Shown: positions 41,978 through 53,085 of the stretch, in pieces | Layout: each line of letters starts with the position of its first letter | How positions within the stretch are numbered: the first letter of the stretch is position 1 | Source: Chondrus crispus | Taxonomy: Eukaryota; Rhodophyta; Florideophyceae; Gigartinales; Gigartinaceae | Direction of reading: 5' to 3' | Length of the DNA: 64,000 bases | NCBI RefSeq assembly: GCF_000350225.1 | Contig: NW_005178990.1 | Location: forward strand, 178,695-242,694 | Program-made: the position numbers and the translations under genes | The notes under the pieces: generated by a model | Database searches by the model: none | What the model was told of the DNA's origin: nothing | The model's input: only the letters and a program-made list of their open reading frames with translations

Positions 41978-43048
41978 TCATCGTGAAACACATTTTAGCC
42001 GCACCGGTCGACTCTCCTGGTATGACTTCTTGGCGGCGAGCGCGATGACCACACGCGCACGTCCGTCAAGAACTGTACATGGAACAGGCTTGTCGTTCAA
42101 CACAGAGTCACAGAACTTATTGAGCTCGACGATAAAAGAATCAGTGTATCGATCCATGAAGAAATTCAAAGGCAGATCGCGCTTCACAGCAGATGAATCG
42201 GAGATGACAGCTGAGTTTTGGTAATTGTTGTCGATGTGGATGGAACCACCTGACCCAAGGACCTCGCAACGCTGATCATAGCCGTACACGGCCTCGCGAG
42301 AGTTGTCGATCGAGCCGATGACACCGTTTGAAAAACGGAGGGTGACGATGCTGGTGTCGACATCACCGTACTGCTTAATGGCGGGATCGAGGTTGACAGC
42401 ACCCAAGACGTAGACCTCCTCGACCTCAGAGCCGATAGGGAAGCGCGACATGTCCATATCATGGATAGCACAGTCCATCCAGATGCCACCAGAGTTCTTG
42501 ACATACTCAAGCGGAGGGGGTGCAGGGTCACGGCTGATGATGTGCAAGATCTGAGGGGAGCCAATTTCACCCGCAATGATGGCATCGCGAACCCTGCGAT
42601 AGTTCTGATCAAACCTGCGGTTGAAGCCAACTTGAAGCTTGACACCTGCCTTTCTGACTTCAACGAGAGCCTTGTCGATGACTTCGAGATTGGTATCATT
42701 GGGCTTCTCGCAGAAGATATGCTTACCGGCACGTGCTGCAGCAATGATCTGCTCGGTGTGCTGATTCGAAGCAGAACAGATGCAGACGGCGTCCACGGCG
42801 GGGTTTTCGATGAGCGTATGATAATCGTAGTACGGTTCACAGCCATGAGCCAATGAGCAGCGCTCGGCCAGCTTGCGGGAGCCCGAGGAGACGCCGACAA
42901 GGTTGGCGTTGCGGAGACAGAAGGTGATGTTGTCGGCGTGGACCTGGCCAATGCGACCAGCTCCGATGATACCGATGTTGAGACGACGTTCGGTTTCGTC
43001 CGGTATGACAGCCTTCAAGCTCTCCTTGGGGACCTCCTGGACGGACAT
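41978..43048 (-). CDS. Inositol 2-dehydrogenase-like oxidoreductase (Gfo/Idh/MocA family)
   Basis: This is probably an NAD(P)-dependent sugar or inositol dehydrogenase acting on myo-inositol or a related polyol. The Rossmann motif GIIGAGRIGQVHADN lies near the start. The family signature with catalytic Lys is IFCEKPN, followed by LQVGFNRRFDQN and the GIWMDCAIHDMDMSRF block with the conserved D-x3-H. Length from the ATG at 43048 (MSVQEVPKES) is about 356 residues, normal for bacterial-type IolG. The frame stays open upstream to 43297 with a Pro/Ser/Arg-rich stretch; this could be an organelle-targeting extension but more likely is 5' leader. The gene is intact and single-exon. The exact substrate is not determined by sequence alone. 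Confidence 0.85.
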   Translation of the reverse strand: MSVQEVPKESLKAVIPDETERRLNIGIIGAGRIGQVHADNITFCLRNANLVGVSSGSRKLAERCSLAHGCEPYYDYHTLIENPAVDAVCICSASNQHTEQIIAAARAGKHIFCEKPNDTNLEVIDKALVEVRKAGVKLQVGFNRRFDQNYRRVRDAIIAGEIGSPQILHIISRDPAPPPLEYVKNSGGIWMDCAIHDMDMSRFPIGSEVEEVYVLGAVNLDPAIKQYGDVDTSIVTLRFSNGVIGSIDNSREAVYGYDQRCEVLGSGGSIHIDNNYQNSAVISDSSAVKRDLPLNFFMDRYTDSFIVELNKFCDSVLNDKPVPCTVLDGRARVVIALAAKKSYQESRPVRLKCVSR

Positions 43049-43311
43049 GCGGGCTGTGCGCGGGACGGACGGGAAGGCGGCGCGTATTGAGCGGAGGCCA
43101 TTGGTGTGGCCGGTGAACAGTAGGCTTGAGCCAGGGGGAGGAGACGGCGGACGGAAGGACGAATGCCGCGGAAACCATGGTGAGGGAGTGGTCAGAAGAA
43201 ACTGGATAGGGTGAAGGTGAGGGACGGACGCAGGCGAGGGATGATCTGAGGAGAAGGATCGGGTCGGGGAAGCAAGCACAGGCCTCCCTACAAGCACATG
43301 TGAACGCTTTA

Positions 43312-43462
43312 TTTTAGATTAGATCAACTCAGAATCGGATCGGTTACTGTAGGGCTCGATGCTCTACAGTACCATCACGTGTACCCTCGAGTACAGGGGG
43401 CGCACGTGTACACGTGTACGCGCGGGACCGAAGAGCGCGCACACACGTGTACTGTCAGCCCC
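43312..43462 (+). repeat. LTR-like fragment related to the Gypsy left end
   Basis: TTAGATTAGATCAAC, a GCTCTACAGTAC hairpin arm, CACGTGTACCCTCGAGTACAG and a final ACACGTGTACTGTCAGCC repeat the order of motifs at 32690-32810. Identity is imperfect and there is an extra ~30 bp. It is a solo or truncated LTR of a related family, lying just upstream of the inositol-dehydrogenase start. Confidence 0.6.
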
Positions 43463-44258
43463 AATTAGAACTTTTTGTCGCTAATCACGGCGCATGCCAT
43501 GATTTAATTTTGGGAAGATTTCTTCCTCAGACGACAGCGCACCAATCAGGAACCGTGCTCTGATTTTTTGGCAGAAATTGTTTTCGCGGGAAATTATGAC
43601 AAATTTTGGGATGATTTTCTGATTGCGCGGGGGACGATCAGGATAGGGATTGTCGTCGCGCGTCGTTGCGCGCCGTGCCCTCGCCATCGGTGGCGATTAG
43701 GGGATATTTCCTTTTATAATATAGATATTGGGATATTTCCTATACCCATGTCCGAACAGACGCGCGTTCAGGTGGGCTGAAATTAAGCGCAAATTTACTT
43801 CGGTCTGACGGAGTGCGCATTGGCTAGAAAAAAATCTGGAAAAATTTCAATGCGCACAGGGCCAAATTTGATTATTTTATCATACCGGATGGACGTCGAA
43901 AATTGCCGACATGCATCCGACCGCAACCGTTGGCCGGATGGACGTCATCCTCGCTGTCATGTCGCGTCATTGATCCCGTTCGTCGCTGTCACGATATCAT
44001 TCGCGGTTCCCCTATTCACGCCCCTGAATCCCGACGCGCATCTACTGGCTGGCGCTCCTCGTAACGCGCGTCTATTGGTTCACTACTGATCTCACTTACT
44101 CTGTCCGTTCCACTCCTTCCCCCGCCCTGAATGACCACATACTGTATGAGACAATCTCATCCGCACGTTCTCTGGAACCACACCGCTCCCCTTCCGTACT
44201 CCTGTTGCCCCTCCTCCAACGCGCCCGCCCTATGTTTAGTTCTGGCGTCAGTTCCCGC
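43463..44258. other. AT-rich noncoding region
   Basis: No gene is supported. Short duplicated phrases such as GGGATATTTCC (about 43,701 and 43,731) and CCGGATGGACGTC (about 43,886 and 43,933) suggest old repeats. Confidence 0.35.
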
Positions 44259-44666
44259 GGGACGATACGTTTTTGGCACATGTCAGGATCGATACGTAAT
44301 GACAAAAAACGTATCGTCCAGGCCTGATTCGACGTATGTGCGATTTTGGTACTGTCTACGGTATATGACCCAAAACGTATCGTGCCGGGCGGTTTTAACG
44401 GCGACAGTTTTCTGGTGGGACGATACGTTTTAGGCCGATTTACACGGCGGCACCCCCATACGCGCTGTATTGGCAATATTGCTGTTGGGAATTTCTGACT
44501 AAAATTTTGCCGACGGCGGCGCACAGCTAATAAAATGTCAGTACGCAAAATTTAATTTTTGCCGTGTGCGATTAGAGGCGCATGAGCAATATTATTAACT
44601 TCATATTTTATCACGTACCGTGTCCCTCGTCTGGCAAGATTGTCAGATGCCCAAAACGTATCGTGC
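44259..44666. repeat. Cluster of inverted ACGATACGTTTT motifs
   Basis: GGACGATACGTTTT and its complement AAAACGTATCGTCC occur five times in about 400 bp (near 44261, 44308, 44374, 44418 and 44652) in alternating orientation. The first two form a stem of about 14 bp around a ~35-base loop. It could be remnants of a foldback element or a cluster of binding sites. Confidence 0.55.
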
Positions 44667-44888
44667 TGGGTGGGGCAATTACAGCAGGCAGATTTAGTGG
44701 CAGGGCCTTATACTGCACTAACAGTGTCCTAATGCGCATGTACGAATTACACAATAAGGCATAAGGTAATTAATTTAATTTATTTGAATTACACAATAAG
44801 GCGGAGTAATTTATGTCCTGAACATCAAAGCTTTCTAAGTTATTTACTGCGCGAAATTGAAAAGCGCCGTATGCAGGTTTCGATGATC

Positions 44889-45772
44889 GTTGCCTCAACG
44901 ACGCATTTTGGACGGGTGTGTCAGAGATGCGTTGGGGAGGGATGCGCGCACGATGCGTTCTGGAGAGGTGCGTCTAGGATGCGAGCTGAGGGGGTGCGAG
45001 AATGATGCGTTGGAAGGGGTGCCAGAATGCTACGTTGGAGAGGGGTGCGCTCGTGATGTGTTCTATAGGGGTGCGCTCATCATTCGTTTTAGAGAGATGC
45101 CAGAATGATACGTTCGAGAGGGGTGCTGCCACGACGCGTTCTAAGGGGGTGCGAGATTGATGCGATCGGGAGGGGTGCGCCCATGATGCGGTCTGGAGGG
45201 GCGCGAGAACAATGCATTTTGGAAGGGTGCGAGAATGATACGTTCGGGACGGGTGCGCCCACGACGCGTTCTAGGGGGGTGCGAGAATGATGCGTTCGGG
45301 AGGGGTGCGCCCATGATGCGTTCTGGAGGGGCGCGAGAACAATGCATTTTGGAAGGGTGCGAGAATGATACGTTCGGGAGGGGTGCGCCCACGATGCGTT
45401 CTGAAGGGGTGCGAGAATGATACGTTCGAGAGGGGTGCGCCCATGATGCGTTCTGGAGGGGCGCGAGAACGATGCGTTTTGGAAGGGTGCGAGAATGATA
45501 TGTTCGGGAGGGGTGCGCCCACGATGCGTTCTGAAGGGGTGCGAGAATGATACGTTCGAGAGGGGTGCGCCCATGATGCGTTCTGGAGGGGCGCGAGAAC
45601 GATGCGTTTTGGAAGGGTGCGAGAATGATACGTTCGGGAGGGTTGCGCCCACGATGCGTTCTGAAGGGGTGCGAGAATGATACGTTCGAGAGGGGTGCGC
45701 CCATGATGCGTTCTGGAGGGGCGCGAGAACGATGCGTTTTGGAAGGGTGCGAGAATGATACTTTGGAGAGGT
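44889..45772. repeat. 26-bp minisatellite organised as 130-bp higher-order repeats
   Basis: The basic unit is 26 bp with the core ATGATRCGTTYKGRAGGGGT. Five variant monomers make a 130-bp block that repeats nearly unchanged from about 45,105 to 45,755. The left part is more diverged. About 34 monomers fit in the array. Because 130 is not a multiple of three, the array is open in several frames on both strands. Those frames are repeat artefacts. Confidence 0.9.
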
Positions 45773-46140
45773 CTACTCGCAAGACGCGTCTTGCAAGGGG
45801 CCTGAACGGTGCGTTTGCATGTTTCTTTTCTGTTTCAGCTACTTCGGTAGTAGATGGCCGTTACGAAAGCACAAGTGTAAATTTTGTGGGGTTGTTTGTG
45901 TAGTGGAGAAACAGCAAAACGGCACAATTGGTGAGCATAGCAGTTGGATATGGCGCGACGTAGAAGATGTATAAATGAATGATTCAACAAAAACGGCGGG
46001 TAGTGATCGCACGGGCACATGGAAATGTGAGGATCGCTGTGACATGTGAATGGTTCCGTTTTCGAGAAGATTGAAGCTTTCTATCGTTGAGAGATTATTG
46101 AAAATGTGGTCCTAATACTGCAGTATGTGGATATCGAAAA
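45773..46140. other. Short spacer, nothing recognised
   Basis: This lies between the minisatellite and the decayed recombinase element. No gene or repeat could be supported. Confidence 0.3.
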
Positions 46141-47424
46141 CTACTGGCAGTCCAGTTGGAGAAGACCTTGATGTATGGCCCAAGCCAGTGGGAGCCATAT
46201 TGTCAGAGGCATATCGTCGTTATTCTCGTCAGCGGACTCTATGGATGCATCCGAGAAGATGACGGCTAAGTCCTTCTCAGTGACCCGGGCCGGGCGGTCA
46301 CGGAGAACGGAGTTGAAGCGGCAAAGGATTTCGGAAGGGAACAGGTTTTCAGCGATCTGTTGCTGGAAAGACTTCATTCGCCAAAGGTTCCAGGCGAGTG
46401 ATATCATAGGACGTAGATCGCAACGACCGTATTGGCCAAATGTGGGGTGAAGTGGTTGGCCAAGGCAGTGCGAGAGGCGGCAATCATAGCACTTGAGAGG
46501 GACTTTTCTTGGGACGGGGCAAGACGGGACGAAATGGGTCGTAGAGAAACAGGCATAGCAGCTTCTTTCCATGAATGGACAGTCATTCTGAGGATGTTCC
46601 GTACCGGAACGGCGGGGAGAAGCGTGGCATAAGAGACACGTCGTCTTGGTTAGGAAGAGGAATTGAGTTACTAAATTAACCGTCGATTCGGTGTCAATTG
46701 CCTGGAAGTGACTAAATGGCAACGATAGGGGAGGGGACGGGGAAGGCAAAGGGTTTGTGGGAACATTAGGTTGGGTTTGGCGCGCCATACTGGGAGAAGT
46801 TCGTAAGCTCTTGAATGAATTTCTTCCCGATGGTGGAAGTGATGCGGGCCGTTTGCCCGAAAGGACTTGCTTCAAAGATGGTGACGCCATCGGAAGTGAC
46901 CGTGGACGGACTGGAAATGGTGCTTGCTGCATTGAAGGTGATGCTGAAGGCAGCAAGCGTTCACTTGATTGTTGTGGGGAGAAGCTAAGGATTCTTCGAA
47001 CTGGAGGGGCTGGAGGGGGGTTGGTTGGAGCGGATTGCTCAAGCAAGAGAAGCATTTCATCGAAGTTGTGCTGCGTGGATGTGGTGGCTCCGATATGGTT
47101 TTGCCGTTGAGGCTCGAGATGGATTTGATTTTGATCTTGATGTGGAGGTGGCAACTGCGATTGCGATGGTGTCCCTAATAGAATCTCTGCTTGTATTTTG
47201 AAGCAAAACGGTACCGAAATCGAACCGCCTTTAGCGACAAATTTGAGCACCGTATACAGTTGCTTCTGTGTTCGAAATTTGGTCGATTTTAATTCTATCT
47301 GGTTGCATTTGAACACCGCCCATGGTGAGGAAAGCAATGTTTTTGATTTATTTTCGGTATATTGGCGCACGTAATGCTCCCCCAAATGCTTGGTTTCAGA
47401 ATTCAAAACGAGAATGTTTTTCAA
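46141..47424 (-). pseudogene. Cys-rich C-terminal part of the recombinase-helicase protein
   Basis: The 427-codon frame has a Pro/Ser/Gln-rich middle and a Cys/His cluster near the end: CLLCHASPRRSG, CPFMERSCYACFSTTHFVPSC, CYDCRLSHCLG. An LAWNLWRMKSFQQ segment follows. Such Cys clusters followed by a helical tail are what one expects after the helicase in this protein type. The link to the other three pieces rests on order, strand and spacing. The first ~70 residues may not be part of the original protein. Confidence 0.5.
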
Positions 47425-47713
47425 AAATAATTGGTCAAAAGTTCCGTTCCGGCTGGTCCTCGTAAACAGATGACGTCACACTCGTTTCTCTGATCATACA
47501 TCTGTGACTGGATGATGACACGCATGGTAACTGCCCGATATACCGTTGTTATGATTGTCACAGTATGGTCACGGCTCAAGATCACATTGTGATCTTGTTA
47601 CAGGTAGTCACACAGTGACAACAGCAAACTACCTTTTCAAACCTTTACTGTGACTCATGCTCATCGCTCGTAGTGGCATCTTTCTTTACCCAAACCACCG
47701 CCTGTTTCGATTT

Positions 47714-48036
47714 TTAACGACGAGAGAACCCCTTTAAACGCCGGTTCAATCCATTCGCGCAATGTGATGCGAGTAGGGCGAAGTTTGTCGCGCGCCTCAT
47801 GTACTCCGATACAAGGGCCTTGAGGGGAACGACTACGATAGTGGACTTGATATTCTTTTCCATGAAAGCTGGTAGAAGGACTGCCATAGACTTGCCTGAT
47901 GCGGTGGGCATCAGTACGAGGGAGTTGTTCTGCGACGCGGACACAGTGGCTGTGACAGCAAACTGCGTTTGAGACATGAATTCCGCAGATTTAGAACGTG
48001 TGGCCTTTTTGAGAGCGGACAGTAGAGGCCTGACGA
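47714..48036 (-). pseudogene. RecQ-type helicase start (motifs I and Ia only)
   Basis: After the frame shift the sequence reads LLSALKKATRSKSAEF, then a Q-motif-like segment, Walker A LVLMPTASGKSMAVLLPAF and motif Ia STIVVVPLKALVSEYMRRA. It then stops at 47714. The DEAD/DEAH box and motifs III-VI are missing; only about 290 bp separate it from the C-terminal frame, so the helicase core has been deleted. Confidence 0.65.
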
Positions 48037-49038
48037 GGGGGGGAGGATATGGTTCGGGGGGTTATCGAGGCGAATACTGTGATTGGAGTGGGACCCTACA
48101 GAGAAATTGTTGGGGAATTTGAGAGCAGAGGGGTTTGGCTGCAGTTGTTGCAGTTCGTTTGCTGTGCTTCCGTTGAGAGCATGAAGGAGGGGTTTCGGTT
48201 GATGAACCTGGAAGACAGGCTGCAGCTCATGTTGGGATAGCGAGGTCACTCGAGACTGGAGTTGCTGTGAATGTTGGAGGGGGAGCGGTTGTGAAGAAGC
48301 GCGGTCACTATAAAATGACGGCAGCTTCAGATGGCGGTGCCATTCATGGGAGAATTGGCGGTGCTTTGTTAGCGTGGCGGCGGGACAGTCGGGCATTAGC
48401 GAGGTAGTTCGTCCGTAGTGTTTGTGGGCGATAGAGGAGGTATGCGCAGCTTGTTGGTGTCCGGCTGTGGTGTGTTCTGCCAATATGTCATTCATGCTGC
48501 TGTGGAGCTTATTCTGACATATAAGCGGAACCATTCCACTGGTGAACTGCCTGTAATCCTTGAAGGAGATGTGAATGCTCCTGGATTGCAGGGCAGTCCT
48601 GATGACCTTTGTGACACGTGCCGGTGAGAAACGTTGGCCGTTGTTGGCGAATAAGAATGTCCAATGGGTTCTCATGGCTTCGTCACCATGGAGAGCTCTG
48701 ACCATTTCGCATTCCAAAGGGCGAATGACCGACAAGTATGAGATCATTCGGAACGAAGTTTGCTTGTCGGGAAATCGGTACACTGCGCGGTTGTAACCGA
48801 GCGCGGCCCTTGACTTGCAGTAGCCAGGGTTGAACAAAATTTCGGAGTGGTGGCCGATGAAGATGTTCCGGATGTTGTTCTCCCCATTTTGTAGCCTATA
48901 AGTGCATATCTCGGTTGCTCGACCGGAAGATCCGGACGAAAAATGCATCATAGCAAGTAGGGAGTCTTGGATGATTTGGCAATGAGCGAGAAACTGCAAG
49001 ACTCCTGTTTTCGTCATTCGAACACCAGCGACTTGAAT
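47911..49038 (-). pseudogene. Tyrosine-recombinase-like middle part
   Basis: The frame continues directly from the TAA at 49039. The recombinase-like pattern has an Arg in HFSSGSSGRATEI, a downstream FKDYRQFTSGM block (position of the H/R-x-x-R box) and a candidate nucleophile Tyr in GHQQAAHTSSIAHKHYGRT. These fit R...R...Y of tyrosine recombinases of the kind fused to RecQ helicases. A Gln/Ser/Pro-rich linker follows. Near a run of seven G on the plus strand (48037-48043) the coding frame shifts to that of the helicase piece. Confidence 0.6.
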
Positions 49039-51159
49039 TTATCGGTCTTGGCCAGAGGAAGCAGTAGAGGTAGGGGATGGGCCAAGACCGGATGCCTCAT
49101 CTTGTGTAGGAACCCTGGGCGGAAAGGAACATGTGGGGTGGACGCAAGGTGTGCGATGGAGGTAATCGGACGATGGATTCATTAGAGCATGTAGGAGATG
49201 GGCAACGTTGGCCTGCACCCAGGAAGCGTGGTGAGTGAGGGAGGAGAGAAAGGAAAAGCCAGGAGCGCGGTTCGTGAGGTCGTCACGCAGAGATAAAACG
49301 AGTCGTTGGAAATCAGGAGGAAGCTCGGCCCCCAGAAGACAGTGTTCGTAGAAGAACTTGTCGAAAGTCTTGTGTTGGTTTGTGATGATCGTCCCCAAAA
49401 GAGGCATGGAGAGGTGGTGAGATTTGATGATTCCACAAGGGTGTTGCTTGTGAATGGCACAGACGGCGAAAGAGATTGGACCTTCCTCATGTTTTATGAT
49501 TCGCATGATGACATCCAAAGTTTTTCGTATGAATGTAGCGGCAGTGTTGGCATCTTGATCGACGGTTGTGATGATGGCAGCAGCTGGATCTTGGTGGTTC
49601 TCGTTGAGGTGGGCGGCCGGAAGGGGCGTTTCTGCTACTCGGCGGAGTTCTTGAATCGCTGTCACGGAAACAGCGTATTGGAGGGCGGCAAGAATGTGAC
49701 TCATGTCACTGGCTTCGGCGAGGCTGAGGGTCGGGGAAGTCTCGGCGAAGAGTGGGGCGGAACTTGCAACGACGGTAGCGGCGACAACAAAATTACGAAC
49801 GGCCAAGTTGGTGAGGAGGTCGACATGCCTGAGCCGGACGAGGAGCAAGCTTTTCATGGCATCGTGAAGGCGACTGTGTAAGGCGTGGGAGAGAGTTTCA
49901 CCTGGGGTCTCGTGGAGAGATGTGCGATTGAGCTCATGAAAGAAGGCGTCGATCACGACGGAAGTCTGTTCATTACGGGAAAAGTCGGCGTCCCGTGTCT
50001 GATGGGTGAAGAAGAGGAGGCGGGCGACATGACTAGCATATCTTCGTTCTGCCCCGGATTGAACCCGTCGGAAGGGCGTAGTGCCGTGGAGGTTTATCGC
50101 TTGACGAAATCCATGCGTGACGTCCCTGACGACCTTGGCGATACTTTGAAAGTATAGATGGACGCAGGTTGCAACCGTGGATAAAGTTGCTTGAACGTCG
50201 TCCGTCGTGACGGCACCCGTGAGTTGAGCTGCCTTCTCACGGCGTAAAGGCAGAGCTTCGAGGGCTTCATCAAAGTCGGTGATCGACAGGAATGTGTTGC
50301 GGAGGGCGATGCCGGAGTCTGCGTCATTTTCCTCCAATTCGGTATGAGATCGTCGACCCGGGGCCAGGTCCGAACTGGAACACGTTAGACGGGCCAGTAC
50401 GTCGGCGGCACATTTGTGGAGCTCATAAGACGGGGAGTTGGGGTCTGGAGTGATGAGGTCTAGAGTTGAGTCGGTTGTTGTGTCCATGGGGAGGGGTGAC
50501 GACACCGGGGCGGATTGGATGGGATCTTCTTCTTCTGAGTCAGGAATGCCGACTGGGACTTGGGAGACGGTGACCATTTCCCCGATTGGCTCTTCGGCCG
50601 TAACGGGAAAGTATTTGGTCTTGGCACCACTAAACAGAGACTGGGCGCGAACAGCACCGCCGCCAATGATTTGATCAACCTCGGTCGGCGAGGGGTTTCC
50701 GGGTGCATCAGGCGGGTGGACGGAGTTCATATGCTGTCGAAGCCGTTTCGGGGTGCCCTTGGAGAGCTTGCAAAGAGGACAGAAGTAGACTAATTTGCAA
50801 GTGAATCCTTGAAGCGGGGGGAGGCTCTTGATCGGAAGAGTGATGGCCGGATCGGGGAGGAATTGGGGAGCCTGCAGGTAGTCGGAAAGGAGCGGAGAAT
50901 CGGAAACAGAGGTACGGTGGAAGGAGAGGGCTTCTTCTGCGAGTCTAGAGCGCTGTGCGGCCTGGGGAGTAGGGATGTTGTGAACGTGGCGCAAGTGGTC
51001 GCTGAAGGCCGTTGCGCTGGGGGACCCGCTCTTGCAATCGACGAAGACAAGGATGAGGGGGATGGAATGGAAGCCAACAGACAAGGACGTAGGTGCGAGA
51101 TGCAGTGGCACCCGAGGATCGTTGCGGACGAAAGCGGCGGCATGCGATGGCGTAGTCAT
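49039..51159 (-). pseudogene. N-terminal part of the recombinase-helicase protein (C2H2 zinc finger)
   Basis: From the ATG at 51159 (MTTPSHAAAFVRND) the frame encodes about 706 residues before a TAA at 49039-49041. A zinc finger CPLCKLSKGTPKRLRQHMNSVH lies about 165 residues in. A first, less regular motif (FVDCK, later HLRHVHNI) may be a second finger. An acidic, Ser/Pro-rich linker follows, then a long helical region with several His/Arg-rich segments. In the same frame the recombinase part resumes right after the stop, so the stop is a nonsense mutation within one gene. Confidence 0.65.
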
Positions 51160-51363
51160 TGGGCGTGAAGTCGGGAGAGAGCGGGAAAGGAGGCGAGAGG
51201 TGAGGGGTTTCGGGGATGCGAAACGCTGGGGAAGAAGAGAAGAGGTGAAGAGAGAGAGCGGGGGGTCAGTGAGTACGAGAACCCTGTATATGTAAACATT
51301 GCGTCGAAATAAGACCTGCGAGGGGCTCATACTGAGTAGGAGACCGGGGAGCCTGGGTAGCAC

Positions 51364-51761
51364 AGAAAGGAAGGGTTGACGTTCCGATACGTGGTGAAGT
51401 TCTACGATGATGTGGAGAATTTGGCATAGTTAGTAGTGGGTGTCAAGGAAGTAGGGTCATGAAATTAAGGGTGATTACGTGAGTTAGGGAAACACGTCGC
51501 TGTATGGCGTCAGAAGGGAATGGGGATGTGAATTTGATCTGTGGTTTGCCAGAGTCTGAATGAGGTGCAGGTTGAGCAATTTGGCTTTTGGTTGAAGTTA
51601 TGAGTGTGCATCTCGAATTTGAGATTAGGGGGAGGAGGGGGATTACGGGAACACAGTTGTCCATGTACATTCCTAACAGTGGGGGCCAGTGGCTGTATAC
51701 TTCCAAAAAGTTCTTCGACCGACTTTCCTACGCTAACGGCTTCCCAAGTCCAGGAAAATTC
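51364..51761. other. Spacer upstream of the recombinase element
   Basis: No gene is supported. The sequence is moderately G-rich and passes into the AT-rich repeat cluster at about 51,762. Confidence 0.3.
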
Positions 51762-52354
51762 TAACTAATTGAAAACTCAATATTAACATTAAATTTATAA
51801 TGATTACAACATGCGCTAATTAGTAACGAAATCGCGTCCCAAGGACGCGGGGGTTTGGAGCACCATTGTCTGGATGATGGTAGAGCTTGTGCAACAATTA
51901 AATGATCATTAAATATTAACCACAATTATTTACTAATTACAATATTTCTAATTAGGGGATTAATGGAGTGGGAGATTAATTAATGTCTGACACTGTCAAG
52001 CAAGAGTTAACAGCTGACACTGTCCAGCAATTACGCGGACAACTCCCACGTACAACGGTCGTCACACACGACCTCCATTCGAGTTGGTGTGCTTGTTTAA
52101 TGCATTGGGTCTATATATTTGCAGACTTATTACTGCACTCTAGGGCACTCTAGACTTCGTATTGTGACATTACGGCTTAAAAGACGTAGTCGATTCCACG
52201 ATAGATTGGCAAAGGATATATAAGTAAAGTTTGTTGTTCAGTTATAGTGGGGGATTTTTCGACTATAGAGCCCTGCCGGGCTCTCAAAAATATCAGGGTA
52301 AATCGCGCAGGCTTGCAAGAGCAGGCAAGGTCTTTGGTATGATATGCAATGTTC

Positions 52355-52492
52355 TGTCGTGCAACAAGATTTTCAAAAGGTGTATGGGTGGCCAGCCATA
52401 CTGCAACTAATGTAATTTTTGCTAATTTTTTGGAGGTCGATTCCAGTATGGCTGGCCACCCATACAGCTTTTGAAAATCTTGTTGCACGACA
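52355..52492. repeat. 138-bp hairpin element, copy 1
   Basis: The element starts TGTCGTGCAACAAGATTTTC and ends with its inverted complement GAAAATCTTGTTGCACGACA, with arms of about 49 bp around a ~40-base loop. Each arm also contains the near-palindrome GTATGGGTGGCCAGCCATAC. It has the form of a MITE or foldback element. It recurs intact at 54943-55080. Confidence 0.85.
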
Positions 52493-52590
52493 AAAATGCA
52501 ATGTATTACTCGTGGCGAATAAAATGCAATGTACTACACGTGTAGATGACTAAAATGCAATGAAGTACACGTGGCGAGCAAGATATTTAT
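52493..52590 (+). repeat. Short tandem repeat with AAAATGCAATG and ACACGTG
   Basis: About three copies of a ~30-bp unit (AAAATGCAATGTATTAC, CGTGGCGAAT) directly follow the hairpin element. A matching set follows the second hairpin at 55081-55195. Confidence 0.65.
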
Positions 52591-52954
52591 TAAATCGTAG
52601 TTAAATATTTATGTTAAGTATATAGTGTTTATGAAATGCATTAATTCATGTCCGACAGTGTAATGTTCCGCAATCGCGTCCTAAGGACGCAAAGTTTCGG
52701 GGTACCATTGTTCTAATGATGGTACTGCTCGACATTAATTAAATAGTAGTTAAATATTAAATTATTAACGTTAAATCTAAGATTTTTGATATTTTTTGGG
52801 GCGTGATTTGAGTATGATTGTAGTATGGTTGTCGCGCGACAAGATTTCATTTTGCTGTATGGGTGGCCAGCCATACTACAACTTTATTAAAATTTGATAA
52901 CTTTCGGAGGGTGATTCTAGTATGGGTGGCCACCCATACTAACATTTCCTGTAT

Positions 52955-53085
52955 TGGTAATATAGTGCTGACCTATGCCAGTGGGACGAAAACGGCTCTA
53001 TATCGAACCTGGCAGTATAAGAAAATTGAAATTTCGACTTTTAAATGCCACTTTTCTTGCATCACTGCTTTCGAAGTGTGGTTCC
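52955..53085. repeat. Dispersed CACTATATCG-type repeat, copy 2
   Basis: AATATAGTGCTGACC, GGGACGAAAACGGC, CTCTATATCGAACC and TTCTTGCATCACTGCTTTC are shared with 55752-55872 and, more distantly, 31745-31865. Confidence 0.65.

Larger units (their letters stand above)
46141..51159 (-). mobile_element. Decayed tyrosine-recombinase/RecQ-helicase element
   Basis: Four consecutive minus-strand frames line up as one long protein: a C2H2 zinc-finger N-terminal region, a tyrosine-recombinase-like region, the start of a RecQ-type helicase, and a Cys-rich C-terminal region. This combination resembles the large helicase-recombinase ORFs known from fungal repeats and subtelomeric helicase families. Here it carries one stop, at least one frameshift and a deletion of most of the helicase core. 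No terminal repeats were identified, so the element borders are those of the coding remnants only. Confidence 0.65.

Noticed and set aside
44889..45772. CRISPR-like array
   Set aside because: Units are contiguous variants with no unique spacers, and the genome is eukaryotic.
44889..45782. Several ORFs on both strands in the 26-bp array
   Set aside because: They arise from the repeat having few stop codons and a period not divisible by three. They have no ends or domains of their own.
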